Positions 1 to 10,538 of a DNA stretch of 64,000 nt are shown here, piece after piece. Made by a program: the position numbers and the translations under genes. The notes beneath the pieces were generated by a model. That model worked only from the letters and a program-made list of their open reading frames with translations. It was not told the origin of the DNA and made no database searches. Location of the stretch: assembly GCA_033980235.1 (NCBI GenBank), contig CM067075.1, positions 35,164,385 to 35,228,384 of the forward strand, read 5' to 3'. Every line of letters starts with the position of its first letter. Position 1 is the first letter of the stretch. This stretch comes from Diadema setosum (taxonomy: Eukaryota; Echinodermata; Echinoidea; Diadematoida; Diadematidae).

Positions 1-87
1 TCGGCTAAGAAATTCAGAACCATGCTCACATCCTGGCAAGGTTTTCAATTTTCCATTTACAACAGAAAAGTAGCCATTTCCTCAAGG

Positions 88-234
88 CTAAGTTGTAGCT
101 CCTTTCTGTAGCTTTCCACCATTGAGCAATAATGCTGGTAGCTTGTTGCGAAATCCCTTTGTCTCATAGACGTTGGCAAACAAGTGACATGCCACTAATG
201 TTAGCTGGTGTGTCATACCGTCAGAGGGTGTTCT
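88..234 (-). CDS. possible terminal exon, unknown protein
   Basis: On the minus strand a pyrimidine-rich acceptor (ttcttccgacag) is followed by 48 open codons and a TAG. The reading begins RTPSDGMTHQLTLVACHLF and ends KLQKGATT, with balanced, coding-like composition. I do not recognise the family. It would be the last exon of a gene whose upstream exons lie at 235 or higher on the minus strand, but I found none, and the next 1.2 kb is repeat. It could equally be a fragment of a transposon or a chance frame. Confidence 0.3.
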   Translation of the reverse strand, partial: RTPSDGMTHQLTLVACHLFANVYETKGFRNKLPALLLNGGKLQKGATT

Positions 235-507
235 CTGTCGGAAGAAGGAAGGGAAAGGATATGATTAACTGGTGGCAAAAGTATCAAATAACATACTTAT
301 TAATGTAGGATACCAAGCTTGAGTTTTCCATTAAGGAAAAATAACGATGGCCTCCGGGCCTCAGACTTATATTGATTGAAATTGAATTGGAAAGGGTATT
401 TTATTGATGAATATCCATTGCAGCCCGCTGGCTGAATTGCGGACAATTTACAGAAATGAGCACAATAACTATAAAATATGTACAGGAGAGTAAAAATACA
501 TAAAATA

Positions 508-1463
508 CAAGGAAAAGTAGAAATTACGCGGTGCGTAATATATGTCCCCGCCGGAAGTAGCATTTTGTAACAAAATGTGCAATATAGGCAAAAAGGTCAA
601 AGAAGTCAAAGGTCAAAATGGTCAAAGAAGTCAAAGGTCAAAATTCTGTGTAGAAGTTTTGAAGCCCTCACCTAGTGCCATCACATAAAGCAAATGGAAT
701 CGAAATTTGGTTAGAAATGGCGAAGGAGTAGCATTTTGTAGCCAATCTACAACATAGGTCAAAAATCAAGGTCAAAGGTCAAAGAAGACAAAGGTCAAAA
801 TTCTGTGGAGAAGTTTTGAAGCCCTCACCTAGTGCTATCACATAAAGCAAACGGAATCGAAATCGGGTTAGAAATGGCGAAGGAGTAGCATTTTGTAGCA
901 AAATGCACAATATAGGTCAAAAATCAAGGTCAAAGGTCAAAGAAGTCAAAGGTCAAAATTCTGTGTAGAAGTTTTGAAGCCCTCAACTAGTGCCATCATA
1001 TAAAGCAAACGGAATCGAAATCGGGTTAGAAATGGCGAAGGAGTAGCATTTTGTAGCAAAATGTACAATATTGGTCAAAAATCAAGGTCAAAGGTCAAAG
1101 AAGTCAAAGGGAAAAATTCTGTGTAGAAGCTTTGAAGCCCTCACCTAGTGGCATCACATAAAGCAAACGGAATCGAAATCGGGTTAGAAATGGCGAAGGA
1201 GTAGCATTTTGTAGCAAAATGTACAGTATAGGTCAAAGGTCAAGGTCAAAGGTCACAACTGAAATTCTGTGTAGAAGTTTTAAAGCTCCCATGTAGTGCT
1301 ATCATATAAAGCAAACAGAATCAAAATTGGCTCATAAATGACAGAGAAGTAGCAAATTGAACATTTTGATCACACACGGACGGACGCACGGACGGACGCA
1401 AAGACACACACACATACGGAGCCCGTTTCATAGTCCCCTGCTCGAACTCGTTCGGCGGGGACA
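508..1463. mobile_element. TGTCCCCGCCG-bounded repeat element, copy 1 (five internal units)
   Basis: TGTCCCCGCCG at 543-553 is matched by its reverse complement at 1453-1463. Between them are about five tandem units of roughly 158-169 bp, each carrying 'gtagcattttgtagc', 'ggtcaaaggtcaaagaagtcaaagg' type stretches and 'gccctcacctagtgccatcacataaagc'-like sequence. The stretch 508-542 is also shared with the second copy at 47112-47716, so the family extends a little beyond the terminal inverted repeats. No coding capacity is seen. Confidence 0.7.
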
Positions 1464-1952
1464 AAAACAAATGATATCAAATATATTCATCTTAACTATA
1501 TAACATAATATTAACATTTACAGCAAAATAAACACAATCATGCATTTACAATTTCTAACTCCACTGTTCTCATTATCATATATGTTCAAAGTTACTTAAA
1601 AATACCCTTTAAATTGAACTTCTTTCTCATCTATCTCTTCCTCTTCTTCTTCTTCTTCTTCTTCTTCATTTTCTCTCCCTATCCCCTCCTAGAACTTTTT
1701 CGGAGTACTCTGCCTAATAAAAAAAATAAAAAAAAACGGGGGGGGGGGGGTGGGTGTAGCTCCAAAAACGCCCCCAGCCAAGGCAGAAAGCATCTGTTGC
1801 TATAGCATCGGGGTCAGGACACCATGACACAAAAGAAGTGAAGCGCTGTTCAGGCAAGACGCGAACAAATCTACATCTGGCAGGAAAAAAACCAATCAGT
1901 TGTGAAGAACATGAGCTGGTTGCATCCACTGAGTGAATAGTCATCGGCCACA
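1464..1952. other. non-coding, simple sequence
   Basis: AT-rich DNA with a (TTC)n run at about 1636-1670 and A and G homopolymers near 1720-1750. Nothing coding is recognised. Confidence 0.5.
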
Positions 1953-3480
1953 TTATTCTATACACCTGGTATGCATTGGACCGAAAGCCAAACATTTATT
2001 TGACATCACAATTGCCAAACCTCCCGGGCGATGGGATGCAAATAGGGAATGATTTAATGCGAATGTGAATGAAAGGTTTATGAGAGCGCAAGGACTGAAG
2101 GACTCTGTGGCAATAGGTATACTGAAATATGCATCTTTCAAATCAATACAAGCAAAGTACCACATATGTTCGACTAATAGAAGGGCAGATTCAAAATTCT
2201 CCATTTTGAAATAATGGCAATGAAACAAATCCATTCAACCTCTTAAGATTAATGAGAGTAACCGTCTTTCTTAGGTGTAGTAAAAATGGGTGAAATAAAT
2301 TCTCCCTTTTCGTGTAGGCAGGGCTTAATGGCTCTTTTTGGAGAAGTTTCTAAATTTCCAAATCAAGTTAATCTCCGAAAGAGAAAACTTAATTTCCTCT
2401 GTATTCGATGTTGAATACTGTCTAACAACCAAGGATCAGGTGTTACAGTAATACTTCTCCGGTATTGGGCAAAAATAGCCAATCTACCTCCCTCGGAGGG
2501 CAAACACGGAGATAAAGCCGAAGTACACGTGCTAACTCCTATTTGATTGTCTTCTTTGAGCTTGTTGGTTGGTGTCCCTGTTGACCCGGCGCCCGGACGC
2601 GGTTGTTGTGATTGAGTAATGCCACGGGTCCAGAGAGTTTGAGGTACCGTACTCTGCCAACTTTCGCTGGTAGTAGTACATAGGAAGGGCCATAGCGCGG
2701 CCCGGATTCCTAGGAGGAAAGCTGTTCCTAAAAAACAGCTTCGGTGAGCCACGTCTTGGGGGCGCGGGAGGGTTGCAGGCGCCATGACTCAAACGATGCG
2801 TCTGTGGGTAAGGGCGGGTGAAGGTTGTCCCCGAAGAGTGGAGCCGACGGTTTCGCATCGGAATCCTATGAACACAAGGGCTTGTAAGCCTGGCTGAATT
2901 CCGAGCGGATCAGCTCCCTTAGCTTGGAGTTCAGTTCAACGTTCACGGCTCCCAAGAAGGCAACAACATCCAAAATGAGTTTTGAGGTACACGAAACGTC
3001 AGGCGTGGCAGATGACAGGATCTCGTCTGCCGTCCGCTCGAGCAGGGTGGCTGCCGTTAGGAACAATTGCTGAACCTTCTGCAGTTTGGATTCCAAAACC
3101 CTGGACTTGGTCTTCAAAATAGGATAAATTTCCGGATTGACACGGTATTGTGAGATAGCCTGACAGTTGACTGGCCTAGAATACGGAGTTTGTCTGTCAA
3201 TGTCTCGCCTTTCAGTTTGACGTGTAGAAGCTTGTTGAGAACGGAGGCAAGCTTTTCTCCGACGGGTTCGCCAACCCGCTCCGTTTGGTGGGTGACCAAA
3301 GCGGGGAACTCGCCAAGAACGCTGCAACATATCGGGCTCCGCTTGTTGTACCAGATCGGCAATATCACGGTCAATATCCATCGCTTCCCCACCAACGGGC
3401 TGGAGTCTGCGGATAGTGGCAGAGACGGGTTGGGGCGAGGTGGGGCCTCCATGGGTGTAACAACCGTAGACTGCAGGATG
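1953..3480 (-). mobile_element. decayed DIRS-like retrotransposon (ORF1 and start of RT)
   Basis: Three minus-strand blocks lie in the order expected of a DIRS-type (tyrosine-recombinase) retroelement. (1) 2866-3381 encodes an ORF1/Gag-like C-terminus ending LRELIRSEFSQAYKPLCS. (2) About 2363-2510 gives GGRLAIFAQYRRSIT...DPWLLDSIQ, the block before the polymerase domain. (3) 1990-2320 carries RT pieces: SPIFTTPKKDG, then FKMENFESAL and ACIDLKDAYFSIP, the fingers/palm region. Frames change and stops occur between blocks. The YxDD part, RNase H, methylase-like domain and recombinase are not seen, so the copy is dead and truncated. Family assignment is from remembered motif patterns. Confidence 0.6.
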
Positions 3481-4938
3481 GACGCTGCACTGGCCAGCTC
3501 CGACGAATAAGTGACATTAGAGTTGGGGTGAACCCAAAGCCGCGGGAGCCGTGTTCATCGTTGACGGGCTTTGCTGGGTAGGTTGGTGGGGGGGGGGGGG
3601 GGATTGCGCCAGCTTAAAGCACATGCTGATGTGAGTGTGAGCAGGGATCACGCCTGCAGACACGGCTGGGGTAGTGTCAGTCGGCGGCTCTGGGGAAGAG
3701 ACGTCCGCAGCTTCCACAGTAGTACAGGGTGTAGCCGTTGATTAATTTTCTTCTAGCCCCAACGACTCGGATTTCACGACTGGGTGTAGTCCAGGATGAG
3801 TGAGCATCCTAATTTCAGTACTAACAAATAACTAAATGATTGGCTACAAGAGACTTGGATCACATAAATATAGCAGATGAGAATAAAATAGAAAATGCTT
3901 GTGAAAGGGGATCAATAATCTTCAAATCAGCTTAAACATTTTCGAGTCATATGTTTAGACATCTTTCTCAATTTCAATCATTATCGACTGACGAAGTGAG
4001 GCAACAATACCAAGTTTCCGATCTCCAATAATTTTTCGGCGTTCACTCCATATCCGACAAAGCCGACAGCGGATATTCGCCCAGTCCATCTAAATATGTT
4101 GGCATCTGTATAGGTATAGCTGCATGTATTCTTGTGTTTTCCTAATGCCCCCCCCCAAAAAAAAAAAAAAAAAAAAAAGTATCCCACTCCTTACCAGTCT
4201 ATCACAATTGGGCCCGATCTCATTGCCTGGCATGCTCTATCTATATAATTATTGCTGAACCATCGACTGAGTTTGGTTGCGAGTGTGTCCTTGAGTGCGC
4301 TTCACAAGTTTCTGCAGGTCTTCTCTATAGGTAAACTTATTAACGATTAACAGGGGACTTTCACCATTACAAGCCAACAGGTCAGTTTGTAGATATGTTC
4401 TCTGGAGGGCGAATTATTTGGAAGCTAAGGGCAGGTCCAAGAAGAGTAACTGTCTAATAGCCATGACACAGTGACTTACAGACAGAAATTGCCAGTGATC
4501 ATACTTGCGATGGGGATATTAGCGGCTGACTTCAGTCCGCCAATTCACACCAGAGCAAGATGTCTGAAGTTTAAGTCTTTCGCCGTACTTTACGGTAAGA
4601 GTGTTCAAGCTGTAATTTTAATGGAAACTTCTTCATAATAATTTTCCAAAGTTCAGGAGCTATTTTCTCAAAGGTACGTGTTGTAAGAGAATAAAAAACG
4701 ATATACATGTTCTTTTTTTAATCAATGACATGAAGACAATTGAGATCTTCGCTTATTAATGCAAATCAAAATCTGTCATGTTGAATGATTGCATGATATC
4801 GTTACTTATCTCATTTCGCTTTTCTAAAATGGGCTCAAGAATGTAGCAAATCAGAAACACTGAAATGAGTCACGGGTGCCCTCTGCTTATTTTTCTCATT
4901 AACGTGCACGGATGTACAAAAAATGTGCAAAGAAAAAG
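3481..4938. other. non-coding stretch
   Basis: Contains G-run (about 3588-3602) and A-run (about 4157-4178) homopolymers. The open frames here are short and not coding-like. Nothing is recognised. Confidence 0.5.
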
Positions 4939-4954
4939 CACAACAGCACGGCGT

Positions 4955-5034
4955 GCTTTCACAATGGGCGCGGGCCAGGAAAAAACAGTGTGTGTGTGTG
5001 TGTCTGTGTGTGTGTGCGCGCCCAATGTGAAAGC
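4955..5034. repeat. hairpin with (GT)n loop
   Basis: GCTTTCACAATGGGCGCG at 4955-4972 pairs with 5017-5034 with one mismatch. The loop is a (GT)n microsatellite. The several short open frames here are by-products. Confidence 0.6.
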
Positions 5035-5311
5035 TGTATTTTTTTGTTGTTGACATGGATCAACGAGCTTACACAATTCACAGTATGGAACGCTCGTCGC
5101 ACCCAAATTGTTGTCTCATAATCCGGCGAAATTTGAAAATAACTGAATTTACAGAAATTGGCGTAGAATAAAAAGTACTGAAAAATATTTTATGATTTTG
5201 GTATCATTGTCTTCTGCGGCAGATGTTCTTTCTAATGATGTCAAAAAATATATAACTCTTAGAACGCAAGGTACTGAAAATCCACCATTCCGCTTTTTTT
5301 GGGACACCCGG

Positions 5312-5500
5312 TATATCTATTGCTGTGTGAAAATTAGTTGCTTCAGAATGGTCTCATATTCAAGTAATGTGCGATCGTTAACGGGCCGTAACGATCACCC
5401 CGTCACCGCACAGGCATGCTAACCTGGAAACATTAAACTGCACATTACTTGAATATGAGACCATTCTGAAGCAAATGATTTTCACACAACAATGGATATA
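5312..5500. mobile_element. foldback/MITE-like hairpin element
   Basis: Arms at 5312-5372 and 5440-5500 are near-perfect inverted repeats of about 60 bp (outer part 'tatctattgctgtgtgaaaa', inner part 'cttcagaatggtctcatatt'). They surround a 67-bp centre. No protein is encoded and target duplications were not resolved. Confidence 0.6.
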
Positions 5501-5698
5501 TAATGTACTCTTAAATGAATCCAAAAGGATTGGAACAATCATCCCTCAGCATTCCCACTGATTCCCATTGATCAGTTACTAGCCATCCCCTTTAAAACGT
5601 ACAATATACTACAACTAAAAATGTGCATATAGGTGATCCCTCGCATTTATCCCCAAATTGAATTATCCTTCGGGTTTATGCCAGGTTCAAGTGTGTAC

Positions 5699-5770
5699 GT
5701 GTACGTGTGTGTCACACACAAACACACTGCTATATATAGCAGTGTGTTTGTGTGTGACACACACGTACAC
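5699..5770. repeat. perfect 72-bp palindrome
   Basis: Both 36-bp arms match exactly around a TATATATA centre (5731-5738). The arms are GT/CA-rich (gtacgtgtgtgtcacacaca...). Perfect palindromes of this size are usually unstable unless recent or maintained. Confidence 0.85.
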
Positions 5771-5785
5771 ACGTGACACACACGT

Positions 5786-5815
5786 AATGGTCAGAAGCTA
5801 TAGCTTCTGACCATT
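5786..5815. repeat. perfect 30-bp palindrome
   Basis: AATGGTCAGAAGCTA at 5786-5800 is followed directly by its exact reverse complement. It lies 15 bp after the larger palindrome and 46 bp before the tRNA-like gene. Confidence 0.85.
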
Positions 5816-5861
5816 CGAACATTGAGAATTTAGGGTTTCTGGGACGAACACTGAACTAGGG

Positions 5862-5934
5862 CTTTCTCTAGCTCAGTCGGTAGAGCACCGGGCTAGTAAT
5901 CCGGAGGTCTCGGGTTCGAATCCCGATGGAATCC
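5862..5934 (+). tRNA. tRNA-Thr(AGT)-like gene, defective acceptor stem
   Basis: The D arm (GCTC...GAGC, 5871-5886), anticodon stem CCGGG/TCCGG with loop CTAGTAA (anticodon AGT at 5895-5897) and T arm TCGGG-TTCGAAT-CCCGA (5910-5926) are all well formed. Box A (TAGCTCAGTCGGTAGAGC) and box B (GGTTCGAATCC) match the internal Pol III promoter. A T-run follows at 5937-5940. The acceptor stem pairs at only about four of seven positions (CTTTCTC with TGGAATC). It may be a tRNA pseudogene or the head of a tRNA-derived SINE rather than a functional tRNA. The anticodon reading is firm; function is doubtful. Confidence 0.6.
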
Positions 5935-6367
5935 CATTTTCTTTGCTCAATTTTCCACTAACAATATACTATTGTTACAAACGCGTTATAGCACGATCTC
6001 AATCACTTATTTGTGGGATTCACACGTAGGCGAGTTGGAGGGATACAAATCTTGAGAATTGCATAAAAATTGAAATCTTGAGATTTTTGCCCGTGAGGAC
6101 ACAAGATATCCTACTAATTAACGCGATCAGCATCGCGATACAAACCCCAATAAACCTTGCGCTCATTTCTGAATTGTCGCAATGATTTGCCCCGCGGTTG
6201 ATCGTGTGAACATTGGAGCAGATAATCTCGTAATAATTGACATGAAAAACAGCGTGCGCATTACAACAAAAAGAGGGCAAAGAGAAGCACAGGCAGTGTG
6301 CGCCAGTTTGGCCGATTTCCTGCATGCACATTCTGAATGCGGCTATACAATCTATAAGAACTTCGTG
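5935..6367. other. non-coding stretch
   Basis: Short open frames occur on both strands, but none has family-like sequence or splice context. Confidence 0.4.
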
Positions 6368-7960
6368 TAGGAGTGTTCGGAACGAGCATCTTCGGACATC
6401 TTGGCCTTTGAAATGTTGGAGCAAGTTCTACGTCTATTAGCTGGGTGGTATATTTACCCATAAATGTGCATTAGAAATGTCGTTCATTTCCTATCCCTAT
6501 TGTAGAACAAATAATGCACAGATTTAATTTCGTGAAGTTATTGTCGTGCAACGAAGGCCCTATACATGCATTCGACTCGGCTGCGCCTCATTATGCACCA
6601 TAGTAAATGCCCTCAAGTGCGCGCTGCATGTCAACCATGAACGCACTCTCACCTGTACATTACCGAAAAAGCATTCCTGGGCCTTGTTTTATGAAAAGTT
6701 GAAATTGATTATAAAGTTGATTTCTAGCATAAGTCTATGGCATCCTGTGTGTTATGGACATTCAAAATCTATTATTGATAAAACAGGGCCCAGTGCACTC
6801 ACTGACGTTACAATGCATGCTTTAGCAGTGCGTATGGCACGCCAGAAGGGAATCAAATAATTATGTTCGACACCAACTAAAAAACCATTTCATCAATTTA
6901 AATTTCATTCCACAAAAATATGTTCGATAAAATATATATTTCATAAAATATATATTCAAACAAAATATATATTTGACAAGAAAATGTGAAGGTTCGACCG
7001 AAATATATTCGACAAAATATATATTTGACAAAAATATATATGTGTCACCAAAATATATATTTCACAAAAATATATTTCACAAAAATATATTTGATCAAAA
7101 ATATATTTGACACAAACTATGTTTGACCAAAAATATATTTGACAAAAAATATATTTGACCAAAAATCATATTTGACCAAAATATATTCGACAAAAAATAT
7201 ATAATTTTCACCAAAAATATATTAGACCCAAGATATATTTGACAAAAAGTGTTTTACACCTATATGGCGTTCTATACTTACGACAAGAAATCATTCGATG
7301 AACAAAAAACCATTCCATGAACAAAAAATCATTCCATGAAAATAAAAAGTCATTCGATGACAATACAGCGCAGCGCAAGCTTACACTGCACGTGTCGTTG
7401 CGTGTACACTGTGGTAAACACCATCAATCTGCATTGCATGCGCATGCACATCCGCGCGCGCTTGCTAGCCCGTACCGTGCGGTGAGAGCTAGACGCTCGC
7501 GTGGTACGCGCGCTATTATACAAAGCATTAGCGATTTTGATGTCTGTCTCTTCTGAAAGTGGGAGTAGGAATGATCTCGATGGCGTTATGCAAGAGATTC
7601 AGCTCCGCCATTGCCAGTGAGATGACGAGCGCGAGATCGATCGGGATCAGGTCGCCCGGTCGTGGACATACTTGGAGACTAAGTTAGCACGAGCAGAGCA
7701 ACATCAGCGGTAACCGCAGCAGCGACCCCAACACGTTACTGGTACAGCGCCCGGCCGCCCCTCGCGGGGGTTACATCAGCGGCAGCGTTAGCCCGACCAG
7801 ACGGATTACGCTGTGCGAATATCCTACGTACAGCGACTGGGCTGTGTATAGTTACGGCAGCGCCTGCCATGACGATCCGATCTCCAACCCAAACATCAAG
7901 CAGGCCAAGGGCAAGACCATACACAGCCTGAGGCTGTAAATAGGCTCAGGCTCAACCACC
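6368..7960. mobile_element. AT-minisatellite element, copy 1
   Basis: The module runs from about 6830 to about 7960. It starts 'gcacgccagaagggaatcaa' and has an array at about 6893-7260 of 16-18-bp units of the form TTTGACAAAAATATAT, each with GAC and an ATATAT core. It then has 'cattcgatgaacaaaaaacc' repeats and a GC-rich tail ('gtaaccgcagcagcgacccc', 'aacacgttactgg'). The same module occurs inverted at about 22441-23510. A preceding block (6368-6700, 'cggaacgagcatctt...', 'ggctgcgcctcattatgcacc') recurs in direct orientation at 23570-23890. Open frames in the array spell artefacts such as KYIFCQIYF. Confidence 0.6.
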
Positions 7961-8726
7961 GGCACCGCACCGGCACTACGGGCTCAGCCTCAGCAACCCC
8001 AGGTTGGTATAAACTGTCGTAGACCGATGAGATCTGTATGGTTTAGTCAGCAAAATGTCCAGGAAGACACATCCACGCTAACTTGTAGAGACTAGAGGAG
8101 CACTACGTGTGGACAGAGCGCGCGACCATTGAAATTTGTCTGAGATCTGTCTCTTCTCGTTGCCGTCGGTCATGGGCTTCTTAGAGACAGATTCCGGCGG
8201 TAGTAAAATGGTAATGCAGTATTGGCAGTAAGCCAATATCGTATCTAAGAGGCAAGAAGATATACCTCAAATTTCACTCTACCAAATTCCACCAAAATTT
8301 CAGGGATTCCTTAGTATCTCATTTCCAGTCACTCACATAAATTTGAATTAAATGAGACATGGGGAAGCATTGAATTCAACGTTGACTTAGTTGTGGTTGT
8401 TTCTGCTCGCGCTCACAGCTTACACTGTCTAATGTTAACGTTACACATTACGGTGGCTTTTAAATAAGGGGGACCATCATAGACATCATAAAAAACAAGG
8501 TTATATATGCCTTCTAACCTGGAGTAATGTGTAACTCATGAAATATAGATTGCTAGTTGTTCTCCCCCCCCCCCCCCGCCCCCCCCCCCCCCCATGAGAC
8601 TAACAATTAGAGTTACTGTCACACAGGTCAGTATCATTACGACAGCGCGTTGCTGACTGCAGTTATTCACGCAATCACGATTACTCTCCACAGGCATTCA
8701 TTGTCGGCAGGTAGTTCGCCGTACAG
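7961..8726. other. non-coding stretch with poly-C
   Basis: A long C homopolymer lies at 8563-8594. No exon is recognised with confidence. Confidence 0.4.
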
Positions 8727-8810
8727 GAGGAAAAGAATATGAAGTTTCCGTGACAACCTGAGGACATACATGTACGTTGATGCAGCAGGAAGAGATGATG
8801 GATGTGTGAG
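8727..8810 (+). pseudogene. possible further decayed SPCA exon
   Basis: The segment is bounded by cgccgtacag| and |gtaagac. One frame contains GGKEYEVSVTT, a stop, then LMQQEEMMDV. This resembles the SPCA nucleotide-binding-domain stretch before MITGD (a G-K...LT...QQE..MG pattern). It lies in the right place and order upstream of the clearer exons. Similarity is weak and stops are present, so this could be chance. Confidence 0.22.
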
Positions 8811-9675
8811 GTAAGACATCATGTCCTCATTGCTAGATTCCCACTGGTGTGATATTTTGAATGGAAAGTGCTTCAGTAATATACTAATCACAGAGTTAGG
8901 AAAATTGACTTTATTTCTTTTTTTTTTCTTCTATGAATGTGATGTTTCTTATGGAAAGTTATGAGATTGAATAAGCTGAATGAACAATTCTCAGAGGATA
9001 TAGATATGTGATATAAACAGCCATCCCTATCTTTCAACAGAGCAGAATTCTGGATGCCTAATCCAGTCAAGTACTAACTTAGTCAAGTACTTGTACTGTT
9101 TGAAAATTGTTGTCCAAATTTTACCTCTTTATTGTTATTTATTTGTGTGTGTGTGCGTGTGTGTGTGTGTGTGTGTGTTGAAACTAAAGTTTCAAAGATG
9201 AAGTTTAGGAAGTCAAGACTTTATGCCCCATTGTGAATGTTTTTTACTTTTGTGATAAACTTGGAATATAGTGATTTGGTGTGTTTTTTCAAAGCTAGTA
9301 ATATTAGGAATAATAACATAATAAAATTTTCATGATGAATTATCACTGTTGTTATTACTTGAAAAATGAAAATGATGTTTCTAGTCATGATGATCATCAT
9401 CATCATCATCATCATTTATCATTGCTTTCCCCCTTGCAGAATTACAATATATATGCCTCTAAATATATTGTAGACAAACTGTAATAGCAGTACCGAGAGA
9501 AACCTGAAACAAGTACTGGTACATCAATATGGTACTAATTGGAAACATTTCAGTTCATCTTTTCAACATCAAGTTTATTATATGTTGATAAAATTATGTT
9601 CCAAAAGGTATACAGTATTTACCCAGTAATGTCATGCATTGTATTTCTGTTGTTTCCACTAACACACAATGGCAG

Positions 9676-9761
9676 CTACAGTGTGAGAATGTTTGAGGCC
9701 ATGAGGGGACCTGTAACTATGCCGTCTACGAGATCTGGGAAACGGAAGAGGACTGGAAGAC
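9676..9761 (+). pseudogene. SPCA-like exon, MITGD/AVAIG region
   Basis: Acceptor ...aatggcag| and donor |gtgagt. Read with frame changes it resembles GVR..MITGD..NYAV.EIGKR, the P-domain helix after the D-loop. The single open frame through it (YSVRMFEAMRG...) does not resemble the family, so the coding signal is already scrambled. Confidence 0.4.
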
Positions 9762-9849
9762 GTGAGTCACTTTGTGTTGATCTCTATTGATCCAGTGATG
9801 GTTTTGCCAAGGTTTGACACTGTAGCTCCTTATTATAAAGCATAGATTA

Positions 9850-9942
9850 TTAACCCGTTGAGGACGGTTTGATTTTGCTACAACACGCAATTCCCATAGA
9901 CACCTGCCCGAGTATATTCGGGACTCGTCCTCAACGGGTTAA
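9850..9942. mobile_element. piggyBac-like MITE (TTAA-flanked), copy 1
   Basis: Terminal inverted repeats TTAACCCGTTGAGGACG and CGTCCTCAACGGGTTAA bound a 93-bp element. TTAA at both ends is the piggyBac target duplication, and the termini start with CCC. A diverged copy in the opposite orientation lies at 19618-19709. It sits in an intron of the SPCA-like locus. Confidence 0.75.
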
Positions 9943-10184
9943 GTTCAGAAGAAAATCAAGCAAACAATTCCATACTTCATTTGTCAGAATAAATTGTGCA
10001 GTATTAAAAGCAAAAAAAAGTGTCGTGTTCAGAATGTGTTCACTGTTATTGTAGTTTGTGTTTATTTGTTTGTTTGGTGGGTCATAGGATTTCTGTACCA
10101 GATGTACAATTGCTTATGATTTGTGGTATTTTGTAGTACATGTATCATGTTCTTTGTTGATAAGCTTGTCTTGTATTCTTTCAG

Positions 10185-10276
10185 GAACTTTGCTGGTGCC
10201 AAGTCAAAGTCTTTCCGTCGAGAGAATGTGGATCTTTTGGACAAACCACAGCAGCTGTCTTCAATGGCTATACCAG
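10185..10276 (+). pseudogene. SPCA-like exon, SQSLSGEE..LLD region
   Basis: Acceptor ttgtattctttcag| and donor |gtgaga. The first half read in one frame gives LVPSQSLS. The second half in another gives ENVDLLDKPQQLSSMAIP. Together they match the SPCA block (L.)SQS.SGEE.D..D.QQLS...P, which implies a frameshift near 10222-10232. Confidence 0.6.
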
Positions 10277-10538
10277 GTGAGAGTCATGTTACCCCAGTGA
10301 TAGCTGGAGTCCAATTCCAGAGTGGTTAACCCTGACTTTAACTAGAGGGGAAATTCTGTTTAATCAACATATTGCTTACAGGAGCCATGCTTGTGCTGCG
10401 ATAACTATTTTATCAGAGGATCCTGATCAGTGTATATCAAAATTTTACGACCCTCATAAAGGTAGTTACATCAATCAGCTAATCTTTGAGGAGTTGTAGA
10501 TTCAGAAAGAAATGAAGACAGGATACTGTAAAGATTTT

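Noticed and set aside
6893..7260. Possible CRISPR-like array of regular repeats
   Set aside because: Units are 16-18 bp with no distinct spacers and are diverged AT-rich minisatellite repeats in animal DNA.
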